DNA of 33,205 nt from Thermovorax subterraneus (GTDB taxonomy: Bacteria > Bacillota > Thermosediminibacteria > Thermosediminibacterales > Thermosediminibacteraceae): NCBI GenBank assembly GCA_021608145.1, contig JAKIHM010000025.1, positions 1 to 33,205 of the forward strand, in the 5' to 3' direction. Below, piece after piece: positions 26,077-33,205 of this stretch. The translations under genes and the position numbers were made by a program. The notes under the pieces were generated by a model. That model ran no database searches. It saw only the letters and a program-made list of their open reading frames with translations, and was not told where the DNA came from. How positions within the stretch are numbered: position 1 is the stretch's first letter; every line of letters begins with the position of its first letter.

Positions 26077-26778
26077 CTATAATATTTCCTCGCGCTCTAT
26101 CCTTCCGTCTAGGAGCCTCACGATCCGCTTTCCGTACCTGGCCATCTCACCGTCATGGGTTACCATCACTACGGTGATGCCCCTTTCCGCGTTCAGCTTT
26201 TGAAAGAGCTCCATGATGGTCCTGCCAGTCCTGGAATCGAGAGAGCCCGTGGGCTCATCCGCCAGGATTAAGAGCGGCTCTTGGGCAAGGGCCCTTGCTA
26301 TTGCCACCCTCTGCTGTTCGCCCCCTGAAAGTTCAGAAGGCCTGTGGTGCACCCTATCCAAAAGCCCTACAGCCTCTAAAGCTTCCTTAGCCCGCTTTCT
26401 TCTTTCGGCAGCGCCCATCCCCCTGTATATCAACGGTAGTTCCACATTCCCAAGGGCATCGAGCCCCTGGAGCAGGTGAAAGCTCTGAAAGACGAATCCT
26501 ATGTACTTGTTTCTTATCTCTGAGAGCCTGTCATCGGAAAGCCTCTCTACCTTCATCCCATCTAAAGAATATTCCCCGGCAGTGGGCCTGTCTAGGCACC
26601 CTATGACGTTCAACAGCGTAGACTTCCCCGAGCCCGACGGGCCCATTATCGAGACGAATTCGCCCCTTTTCACCGTAAGGTCGATTTCCGAAAGGGCTTT
26701 TACAGCACTCCTGCCGGTTTTATACTCTTTCGAGATGCCTCTCAGCTCCAATAATTCCAACGTCTCACCTTCTCCCAT
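26077..26778 (-). CDS. MacB/LolD-type ABC transporter ATPase
   Basis: A 233-residue ATP-binding subunit with Walker [11 protein letters not shown]-loop FVFQSFHLL, signature [15 protein letters not shown], Walker [14 protein letters not shown] and H-loop VTHD, all in the LolD/MacB subfamily spacing. It pairs with the MacB-type permease encoded two genes downstream. The ribosome site GGGGGG lies about ten bases upstream of the ATG and inside a stable hairpin. It follows the TetR gene by 94 bp. Confidence 0.95.
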   Translation of the reverse strand: MGEGETLELLELRGISKEYKTGRSAVKALSEIDLTVKRGEFVSIMGPSGSGKSTLLNVIGCLDRPTAGEYSLDGMKVERLSDDRLSEIRNKYIGFVFQSFHLLQGLDALGNVELPLIYRGMGAAERRKRAKEALEAVGLLDRVHHRPSELSGGEQQRVAIARALAQEPLLILADEPTGSLDSRTGRTIMELFQKLNAERGITVVMVTHDGEMARYGKRIVRLLDGRIEREEIL

Positions 26779-26789
26779 AAATTAAAGAC

Positions 26790-26821
26790 CCCCCCGCTTA
26801 AATCCTATCAGAAGCGAGGGG
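26790..26821 (-). promoter_or_regulatory. Hairpin covering the ribosome site of the ABC ATPase gene
   Basis: On the minus strand CCCCTCGCTT pairs with AAGCGGGGGG (ten pairs including one G-U) around a 12-base loop, followed by TCTTTAATTT and then the ATG. The G-run is the likely ribosome site. It could be a weak terminator after tetR or a translational control element; which is not decided. Confidence 0.55.
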
Positions 26822-26872
26822 TAAAATCAACTAAATTCTGATTTCGATTTATTGTCTATCAGTTTCGACGTA

Positions 26873-27490
26873 TCATCTCAAAATCCCATTTAATACTACG
26901 TCGATTATCGCCCTTTTTAGTCCTCCAGGACTCATCTTCTCATCGCCGAGGTCCCCCGAAAAAAGCGCGAGGCGGCTAGATTCTATCAGCATCATGGCCG
27001 GTATCCTAGGGTTGATGTCCTTTATTTTCCCCGCCTTTATCCCTTCCACCAGTATATCCTCTATTACCTTTGAAGCCTCGCCCCTCACCTTTACCATCCA
27101 TTGGTACAACCTCTCATCCATTTCCCAGTGGTCCCTCACCAGTAGCTCGAAAAAGCCTGATGATTCGTGGAGTATGTCTATCAATAGCCCTAGAGCATTT
27201 TCGAGTTTTTCTCTGTAATCCTTCCCGTTACGCGCTGCTTCCTTAAATTCTTTCAAAAATTTCGTTGTGAAATACTTTATGACCTCGACAAAAAGGTGTC
27301 TTTTGCTTTTGAAATATTCGTACACCGTCCCCTTCCCGATCCCGGCTTCCTTTGCTATCTCTTCCACCCTGGCCCTGTGAAACCCCTTGCTTGAAAATAT
27401 CTTCCCCGCGGCCTTTATTATCTCTTCGTGCCTTCCTTTTTTCTTTTCAAAGGCAGGGTCATCTTTAATGGAAATCCTCTCCTCCATCAT
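26873..27490 (-). CDS. TetR family transcriptional regulator
   Basis: A 205-residue repressor-type protein. The N-terminal helix-turn-helix reads KIFSSKGFHRARVEEIAKEA then GIGKGTVYEYFKSKRHLF, the TetR signature; the rest is a helical ligand-binding domain with no recognisable ligand clue. It is the fourth gene of the export operon, immediately after the TolC-family gene. The likely target is the 16-bp palindrome at 33006-33021 in front of the operon, which would give negative feedback with release by an exported compound. AGGTG lies five bases before the second of two ATGs. Confidence 0.94.
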   Translation of the reverse strand: MMEERISIKDDPAFEKKKGRHEEIIKAAGKIFSSKGFHRARVEEIAKEAGIGKGTVYEYFKSKRHLFVEVIKYFTTKFLKEFKEAARNGKDYREKLENALGLLIDILHESSGFFELLVRDHWEMDERLYQWMVKVRGEASKVIEDILVEGIKAGKIKDINPRIPAMMLIESSRLALFSGDLGDEKMSPGGLKRAIIDVVLNGILR

Positions 27491-27491
27491 G

Positions 27492-28625
27492 TCACCTGCT
27501 TATACTCATGTAAATTACATTGTCTAGTGATAATGCCGCAAGGTTGTATCCGTAGATAGCCGCCGCTTTCTGCTGCCTTACCTGTTTTACAGCTTCCTGC
27601 GCCTGGGAAAGGTCTACGCTCCGGATAAGGCCTGCTTCATAGCTCAATTTTGCTATGCGGTAGCTTTCCTCTGCCATCTCCAGCGATTTTTCCAAAATAG
27701 GTATATTAAAAGATGCCGCAGTATAGTCAAGGTATGCCTTCCTCACTTCTTGCTCTATCTTGCTCTCCACGTCCTTATAGTTGAGCTCAGCCTGCTTCAG
27801 GGCATACTCTTTTTCTTTATATTGGAATGTATTTTCGGGATAGACCTTCTTGGTCATATCAAAATCAAGTCTTGCAAGTTCCAACTGCTCTTTAGCCTGT
27901 ACAAGATCTATCCTGTTTTCCCTGGCTTTTTCGAGGAGCTCTTCTAAGCTCACCTCTTTTTCCACAGCCTTGAACTCCGAGCTTTCGGTAAGCTCTATCG
28001 GCCTTGCCATATCTATCCTGAGAAGCTTTTTAAGGTCTATATACGCCTTTTCCATATCTACCTGGGCTTTTTTAAGTTCGGCTTCTTGCGTCGCCACTTT
28101 TACCTGGGCATCTAGCACATCCTTTTTCGTCGCTGAACCGTTTTTGTAAAGGGCGTTTGCAATTCTCTCCATTTCTTTTGCCCGCTCGAAGCTGTCCTTC
28201 GCTATTTCGGCCTTGTCCCTTGCGGAGAGTGCGGCATAGTATGCCGCCTCCACCGCAAAGCGGATGTTCCTTTTGGCCGCTTCTACTCCCAGCTTGGCAA
28301 GCTTCAATTCCATGTCAGCAGCCTTTTTGCCGAGCTCCATCTGGTATTCGTAGTCGAAGTCTTTAAGGCTGATCCCGTACATCTCTTCCTTTTCGTCGAC
28401 CTTCTTTTCCCTGTAGTTTAACTGCTCTCTTTTAAGCTCGGCCTTTTGCACCGCCAGTTCAGAAAGCCCGATAGCCGGGTTATCCCTTAAGGCGATCTCT
28501 ACCGCTTCATTGAGTGTGAGCTTCAGGGGCTCCTGGGAGCTTTCACCAGGCGCCCCTGAAGGCAAATAAAACGCGGAAATCGCCAGGATAGCGGCAAGGG
28601 CTATAATCACCCTAAACCTTTTCAC
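27492..28625 (-). CDS. TolC-family protein, apparently without beta-barrel segments
   Basis: A 377-residue protein with a signal peptide (about 1-28) and an OEP/TolC-like start, LTLNEAVEIALRDNPAIGLS. Two long coiled-coil repeats follow, with motifs such as ALYKNGSATKKDVLDAQVKV and SYEAGLIRSVDLSQAQEAV. Where TolC proteins have strand pairs that form the outer-membrane barrel, the sequence here stays charged and helix-like, and the protein is shorter than usual (about 420-490). The GTG start has GGGAGGT seven bases upstream. It directly follows the RND pump gene and should act outside the membrane with it or with the MacB-type system. Confidence 0.87.
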   Translation of the reverse strand: MKRFRVIIALAAILAISAFYLPSGAPGESSQEPLKLTLNEAVEIALRDNPAIGLSELAVQKAELKREQLNYREKKVDEKEEMYGISLKDFDYEYQMELGKKAADMELKLAKLGVEAAKRNIRFAVEAAYYAALSARDKAEIAKDSFERAKEMERIANALYKNGSATKKDVLDAQVKVATQEAELKKAQVDMEKAYIDLKKLLRIDMARPIELTESSEFKAVEKEVSLEELLEKARENRIDLVQAKEQLELARLDFDMTKKVYPENTFQYKEKEYALKQAELNYKDVESKIEQEVRKAYLDYTAASFNIPILEKSLEMAEESYRIAKLSYEAGLIRSVDLSQAQEAVKQVRQQKAAAIYGYNLAALSLDNVIYMSISR

Positions 28626-28643
28626 AAGTCCGACCTCCCATCT

Positions 28644-31600
28644 TCAAATTTTTCTTCGCGCAGGGCGAAACCTGCTGAAAATTTTCCCAAAGTCCTCAAA
28701 AACAGTATAAAGAACTGGCACTACTATCAGGGTCAAGACCGTCGAAACCGCAAGTCCACCCATAATTACCGTCGCAAGGGCTGCCCGCATTTCACCGCCT
28801 TCGCCCAGCCCCAACGAAAGGGGAAAGAGCCCTAGTATCGTAGTCAGGGTCGTCATCAATATAGGCCTCAGCCTTATGGGCCCGGCCCGCAAAATCGCCT
28901 CTTCCCTAGAAAGCCCCCGCTCTCTCAGCTGGTTTACGAAGTCTATCAAAACTATTCCGTTATTGACGACAATACCCGCCAGTGTTATCAAACCTATGAA
29001 GGACGCAATGTTGAAGCTTCTCCCTGTAAGAAGTAGCGAGAACACCACGCCGATGATGGCAAGTGGCAGGGTAAACATTATTATGAAAGGCTGGAGGAGC
29101 GACTCGAACTGCGACGCCATCACCATGTAGACGAGCAGTATCGCCAGTGCAAAGGCGAGCGCCAATCCCCCGAATGATTCCGCCATCTGCTGCTGTTCTC
29201 CGCCCATTTCAATGGAGTAGCCTTCGGGAAGCCGGAAGCTTTTGAATTTTTGCTGTATCTCTCTGTTTACATCCCCAGAGAACCTTCCTACTACGCTGGC
29301 CGTAACCTTTATCGTCCTGGACTGGTCTTCCCTGTTTATAGATACAGGCCCTTCTTCTTTTTCCACTGAAGCTATGCTGGAAAGGGGCAGCATCATACCT
29401 GACGGCGTTGGAATTGCAAGGCTCTTTAATTTCTCTATGTCGTCCACCAGGCCTTCCTTGGCCATGACTTTCACATCTATCTCTTCGCCGCCCGTCCTCA
29501 ACCTCGTAGCAACTGCGCCCTGCACCGCTGACTTCACGTAATTTGCTACATAAGCGGAATTTAACCCGTAAAGCGAGGCCACATCCCGGTTTACTCTAAT
29601 GTTTATCTCGGGCCTCTGTTCGGAAAGGCTGCTTTTTACTTCCCTGGTGCCCTGGACGGATTCGACGATATCTTCGACCTGTTTGGATATCTCTTTTAGT
29701 TTTTCCAGATCATCGCCCTTTATTTTTATGGATACAGCTTCCGATGCTTCTCCCATAAACATCATACCGGCAAGAGACACTACGCTCAATTTCACACCGG
29801 GAATATTAGCCGTCTTAGACCTGATTTCCTCTGTAATCTCTTCGCTGTTTCTCTTCCTTTCGGATAGAGGCTTTAACCTTATCATTACCGTTGCCTCATT
29901 GTCCTTCTCTTCTCCTGACTGGGAAAAACCTGCGATCGTCAATATGCTCTCTATCTCAGGTATATCTTTTACCCTGGAAACCAACTCATCTACTGTGCCT
30001 TCAAGCACCTCTCTCCTCGTCCCATTAGGCATCTCTGCTGTAATCATAATCATGCCCATGTCAAATTTGGGCAAAAATTCAGTACCTATTAAGGGCGAAA
30101 GCACTAAGCTTAAAATGAAAAACACTGCCGCGATTCCTATCACCGCTTTGCGGTGTCCCAAGGCCCATCTTAGGGCATTTTTATAAAATTCAAGCAGCCT
30201 GCTGAAAGCCCGGTCAAATTTTTCACCGGCCTTCGCAATAAAACCAGCTTTCCCCAATGAGACTCTCCCAACCATCAACCTGGAGCACAAGAGCGGAGTG
30301 AGCGTGAGCGAAACCGCAAGCGAAGCAAGGAGCGAAAATGTAACGGTGAGCGCAAGCTCTTTGAAAAGCTGGGCGGCTATACCCTGGACATATACTACGG
30401 GCAGGAAGACTACAACTGTAGTCAGCGTAGATGCTATTACAGCCCTGGTGACCTCATTTGCGCCTGAGATTGCCGCCTCTATGTTATCCTCACCTTCCTC
30501 CCTGTGCCTGAATATATTGTCGAGCACTACTATGGAGTTATCTACTAACATGCCGACGCCTAGCGCAAGTCCACCTAGTGAAAGGAGGTTCAGCGTCAGG
30601 TTTCCGAAGTACATCAATATGAACGTGGTTATTATGGATATAGGCATCGATATACCTATTACAAGAGTAGTCCTAATGTCGCGAAGGAAAAGGTAGAGAA
30701 TAGCTACAGCTAGAATTCCTCCTGTGATGGCGTTGCTAACCACGTTGCCAATAGACTTGTTTATGAAATTGGCTTGGTTAAATACGATGCTGTATTGCGA
30801 GCCGGAAGGAAGCTCCTTCTTTAGATTCTCCAGCTCTTTTGTCACTTTGTCCGCCACTTGGACGGTGTTGTAACCGCTTTGCTTGTAAAGCACAAGCACA
30901 ACGCTGGGCTTGCCGTTTAGCTTGGAAAGGACGTCAGTCTCGTTGGCGTATTCGACTTCGGCTAAACTCGAAAGAGGTATTGTACTGCCTGTAGCTGTGG
31001 TTATAGGCAGGTTCTTAATCGCCGATATATCCGCAAACTCTGAGTTTATCCTTACCAAATATTCTCTTTTCCCATAAGAAATGCTTCCTCCGGGGAGATT
31101 GAGGTTTTCAAGTTGAAGAGCCTGGGCGATGGAATTCATGGTGGTGCCGTACTTTACTAGTTTTTCTGGGTCTACCACCACGTGAATTTCCTTCGTCGTC
31201 CCGCCGAAGACCTGAACCATTCCCACCCCTTCGAGCTGAAGCAGCCTATTTTTTATTTTGTCATCCGCAATCTTTTTGAGTTCCTCTAGGTCCCTTCCTC
31301 CCGCCACTGCGATTTCCATGAGGGGCATCTGCGACGCATCATACTTGTAAATCTGTGGCGATTTTACTTCCGATGGCAGCATATCTTTTATCAGGTCAAT
31401 CTTTTCCCTAACCTCTAATACAGCAAAGTCCATGTCGGTGCCCCAGTTAAATTCTACCGTTATATTTGACGCACCTTCTACCGACGTGGATTTTATGCTT
31501 TTTACATTGCTAACTGTCGAAATAACTTGTTCCAACGGCTTTGTCACAAGGTTTTCGACTTCTTGAGGGCCAGCCCCTTCGTACCTAGTTATTATCATAA

Positions 31601-31733
31601 TCGTAGGAAAGCTTATATTCGGCAAAAGGTCGGTGCCGAGCCTGGCGAGTGAAACAGCCCCGAGCACCAGAACCATGACGACGATCATCACCATGGTAAC
31701 GGGGTGTTTTATAGAAAGTTTTGCGAGGCTCAT
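28644..31733 (-). CDS. RND efflux pump, AcrB/HAE1-like
   Basis: A 1029-residue RND transporter with twelve predicted membrane segments in two halves and two large extracytoplasmic loops. The proton-relay region in segment 4 reads GVGMLVDNSIVVLDN, one aspartate followed by asparagine where AcrB has two aspartates. The other signature areas (LSIKHPVTMVMIVVMVLVLG at the N-terminus, LAGIVVNNGIVLIDF in the second half) fit the HAE1 family, which includes Bacillus SwrC. The ATG overlaps the adaptor stop by four bases (ATGA). Substrates are unknown; drugs, surfactants or metabolites are typical. Confidence 0.95.
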   Translation of the reverse strand: MSLAKLSIKHPVTMVMIVVMVLVLGAVSLARLGTDLLPNISFPTIMIITRYEGAGPQEVENLVTKPLEQVISTVSNVKSIKSTSVEGASNITVEFNWGTDMDFAVLEVREKIDLIKDMLPSEVKSPQIYKYDASQMPLMEIAVAGGRDLEELKKIADDKIKNRLLQLEGVGMVQVFGGTTKEIHVVVDPEKLVKYGTTMNSIAQALQLENLNLPGGSISYGKREYLVRINSEFADISAIKNLPITTATGSTIPLSSLAEVEYANETDVLSKLNGKPSVVLVLYKQSGYNTVQVADKVTKELENLKKELPSGSQYSIVFNQANFINKSIGNVVSNAITGGILAVAILYLFLRDIRTTLVIGISMPISIITTFILMYFGNLTLNLLSLGGLALGVGMLVDNSIVVLDNIFRHREEGEDNIEAAISGANEVTRAVIASTLTTVVVFLPVVYVQGIAAQLFKELALTVTFSLLASLAVSLTLTPLLCSRLMVGRVSLGKAGFIAKAGEKFDRAFSRLLEFYKNALRWALGHRKAVIGIAAVFFILSLVLSPLIGTEFLPKFDMGMIMITAEMPNGTRREVLEGTVDELVSRVKDIPEIESILTIAGFSQSGEEKDNEATVMIRLKPLSERKRNSEEITEEIRSKTANIPGVKLSVVSLAGMMFMGEASEAVSIKIKGDDLEKLKEISKQVEDIVESVQGTREVKSSLSEQRPEINIRVNRDVASLYGLNSAYVANYVKSAVQGAVATRLRTGGEEIDVKVMAKEGLVDDIEKLKSLAIPTPSGMMLPLSSIASVEKEEGPVSINREDQSRTIKVTASVVGRFSGDVNREIQQKFKSFRLPEGYSIEMGGEQQQMAESFGGLALAFALAILLVYMVMASQFESLLQPFIIMFTLPLAIIGVVFSLLLTGRSFNIASFIGLITLAGIVVNNGIVLIDFVNQLRERGLSREEAILRAGPIRLRPILMTTLTTILGLFPLSLGLGEGGEMRAALATVIMGGLAVSTVLTLIVVPVLYTVFEDFGKIFSRFRPARRKI

Positions 31734-32980
31734 TTTGTAACCTCCTTGCCTACTACTTCAACAGGCGAGCCGTCCTCCAGGTATTCCTGCCCTTCTATCA
31801 CCACCGTTGAACCTTCATTTAGCCCTTTTTCTATTATCGTATACCCTTCCACCGTCGGACCCACCACTACCTCATTGGCTTTAGCTTTATTTTGTTCTAT
31901 AGTGTATACTATTTTTTTGTCTTCCTTATTTAAAACGCACTCCTCCGGCACAGCCAAAACATTCTCATAAGTTATAACTGCAATTTTTACCCTGGCAAAC
32001 ATACCAGGCTTTAAGTCCGACGGCGGGTTTTCTATCCTCAACTCCACCGGATATAGCCCAGTCTTTATGTCTTTATAAGGGCTGGTGCTCGTAACGGTAG
32101 CCTTTAAAGTAGCATCTATAGAGTCCACCGCCACCTCAGCGGTCTGCCCTACTTTTACCGAATTGATCACATCTTCGGTCACACTTATCTTGACAAAAAA
32201 GCTCCCCGTATCGCCCACTACAGCGACTATAGACCCCGGGCTTATAAACTGGCCTACTTTTGCGTCCACGCTCCCGATTGTGCCATCTACAGGAGAAGTT
32301 ATAAGGGTATTTTCAAGGGCGCTTTGCGCCGCAGAAAGAGCCGCCCTTGCCTGCTCAACCTGAGATTTTGTCGCTGCCAATGTCTCGGGCATGGTGCTTG
32401 CCTTGGTGAGTTCAAGCTGCTCTTTTGCCGATTCGTATTGTTCCTTCGTCACATTGTACTGAAGCTGTATCGCCTCAAAGTCCTTTTGGGATACCGCCCC
32501 TTCTTCGTAGAGCTTCTTCATCCGCTCGTAGTTTTGAGATACATTTTTATAATTCTCCTCTGCCTGCCTTACAGAAGACTCAAGCCTTTTGAGTTCCTGA
32601 TCGAGCTGGGCTTTGGTCCTGTTGTAATTCGCCTCTGCCGCATCGTAGGCGGCTCTTGCCTGCTCCACCTGCGAAATCACGTCTTTTTCGTCAAGCTTCA
32701 CCAGTACCTGCCCCGCCCTTACCTTATCGCCGGCCTTAACCAGCACTTCTTTTACTTTCCCTGCCATTTTCGCGGTCACTACCACCTGCCCTTTGGCCTC
32801 GACGGTTCCAGTGAAGTACCGGTATTCCGAAAGATTTCTCGCAGAAAGGCTTTCCACTTTTACCGGAACAGCCTTTTTTCCCTGTTCCGACTCACTGACC
32901 TTTTTTCCGCACCCGCTCACCACTATCGCCGCAATAAAGCAAAGAAGCAGGAAAATAGCAGTGAAATTTCTTTTCTGCAC
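31730..32980 (-). CDS. RND periplasmic-type adaptor lipoprotein
   Basis: A 416-residue membrane fusion protein. The N-terminus is a lipoprotein signal with lipobox VSGC (Cys24), so it should be anchored on the outer face of the cell membrane. A lipoyl-like half (VKAGDKVRAGQVLVKL), a long coiled-coil hairpin, the returning half (ITSPVDGTIGSVDAKVGQFI) and beta-barrel and membrane-proximal domains follow in the normal order. The GTG start has AGAGGG seven bases upstream. It is the first gene of the operon and overlaps the pump gene. Confidence 0.95.
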   Translation of the reverse strand: MQKRNFTAIFLLLCFIAAIVVSGCGKKVSESEQGKKAVPVKVESLSARNLSEYRYFTGTVEAKGQVVVTAKMAGKVKEVLVKAGDKVRAGQVLVKLDEKDVISQVEQARAAYDAAEANYNRTKAQLDQELKRLESSVRQAEENYKNVSQNYERMKKLYEEGAVSQKDFEAIQLQYNVTKEQYESAKEQLELTKASTMPETLAATKSQVEQARAALSAAQSALENTLITSPVDGTIGSVDAKVGQFISPGSIVAVVGDTGSFFVKISVTEDVINSVKVGQTAEVAVDSIDATLKATVTSTSPYKDIKTGLYPVELRIENPPSDLKPGMFARVKIAVITYENVLAVPEECVLNKEDKKIVYTIEQNKAKANEVVVGPTVEGYTIIEKGLNEGSTVVIEGQEYLEDGSPVEVVGKEVTK

Positions 32981-33005
32981 CGTACCACCCTCTTTTTACC
33001 AGATT

Positions 33006-33021
33006 GACCGACCGGTCGGTC
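33006..33021. promoter_or_regulatory. TetR-type operator, perfect 16-bp palindrome
   Basis: GACCGACCGGTCGGTC is a perfect palindrome starting about 14 bp downstream of the -10 box and ending 25 bp before the adaptor start codon. Its length and symmetry are typical for TetR-family operators, and a TetR gene lies in the operon. Confidence 0.85.
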
Positions 33022-33034
33022 TGAAACTGTGATA

Positions 33035-33063
33035 ATATTACCACACCTTGCGTCCATTTTCAA
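33035..33063 (-). promoter_or_regulatory. Promoter of the RND/MacB export operon
   Basis: TTGAAA (33058-33063), 17 bp, TAATAT (33035-33040). The expected start site falls between the -10 box and the operator, so bound repressor would block early elongation or open-complex formation. Beyond it, 33064-33205 is AT-rich and no gene is seen. Confidence 0.75.
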
Positions 33064-33205
33064 TCGCTAATTGCAATAACGTCTGTGTCAAGAGGTTGTA
33101 GGTAAAAAATTTTTTAAGCTGACCTTCACCACTATTTAAGTTCAGGTGACATAAATTTGATGTATTATATTGCCATTTATGTAAAATAATTACTGCATAA
33201 GTTGA

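Noticed and set aside
33064-33205. Right-edge AT-rich DNA with GTGTCAAGAGGTTGTAGG and a TCACC...GGTGA repeat, considered as an insertion-sequence end
   Set aside because: No transposase and no second terminal repeat within the window, so an element boundary cannot be shown.

Overview
The window looks like chromosome from an endospore-forming, probably thermophilic member of the Clostridia (Thermoanaerobacterales-like). The evidence is a BofA homologue, the Firmicute gene order dnaX-ybaB-recR-yaaL-bofA, a large SRP RNA carrying an Alu-domain half next to dnaX, strong AGGAGG-type ribosome sites, frequent GTG starts and Lys/Glu-rich proteins. This assignment is inferred from gene content and order; no rRNA is present.

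Layout. (1) 1-3.5 kb: a two-gene biotin carboxylase operon on the minus strand, in which a PycB/OadA-type carboxyltransferase is fused to a complete AccB-like biotin carrier and followed by AccC. (2) 3.5-8.2 kb: SRP RNA, dnaX, ybaB, recR, yaaL and bofA on the minus strand, interrupted by a LysE-type exporter on the plus strand. (3) 8.2-9.0 kb: a small accessory patch with a GC-rich structured island, an ArsC-type arsenate reductase and, overlapping it, a decayed Uma2-family gene. (4) 9.1-15.5 kb: a lactose/cellobiose-family PTS operon (IIB, IIC, 6-phospho-beta-glucosidase, IIA) behind a sigma-54 promoter, with its LevR-type activator gene directly upstream. (5) 15.5-19.2 kb: an intact Uma2 gene, a DedA membrane protein and a three-gene operon of unknown function ending in a CbxX-type AAA+ ATPase. 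(6) 19.3-20.5 kb: a tRNA operon with four serine and two arginine tRNAs, with tadA embedded in it. (7) 20.5-22.5 kb: a ThiF/MoeB-like E1 enzyme preceded by the C-terminal stump of a MoaD-like partner, and a divergent MFS exporter. (8) 22.5-33.0 kb: one long minus-strand export cluster: RND adaptor, RND pump, TolC-family protein, TetR regulator, MacB-type ATPase, a second adaptor with two lipoyl-like modules, MacB permease and a PilX-like pseudopilin. A perfect 16-bp TetR-type palindrome lies just downstream of the promoter.

Points most worth following: the AAA+ operon, which has a consensus promoter; the TolC-family protein that seems to lack its beta-barrel segments; the MoaD stump coupled to an E1 enzyme without cysteine or zinc ligands; the in-frame deleted Uma2 relic coupled to arsC; the altered active-site motifs in the carboxylase pair; and the sigma-54 promoter with two repeated upstream sites. 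No CRISPR array, rRNA or intact insertion sequence was recognised.
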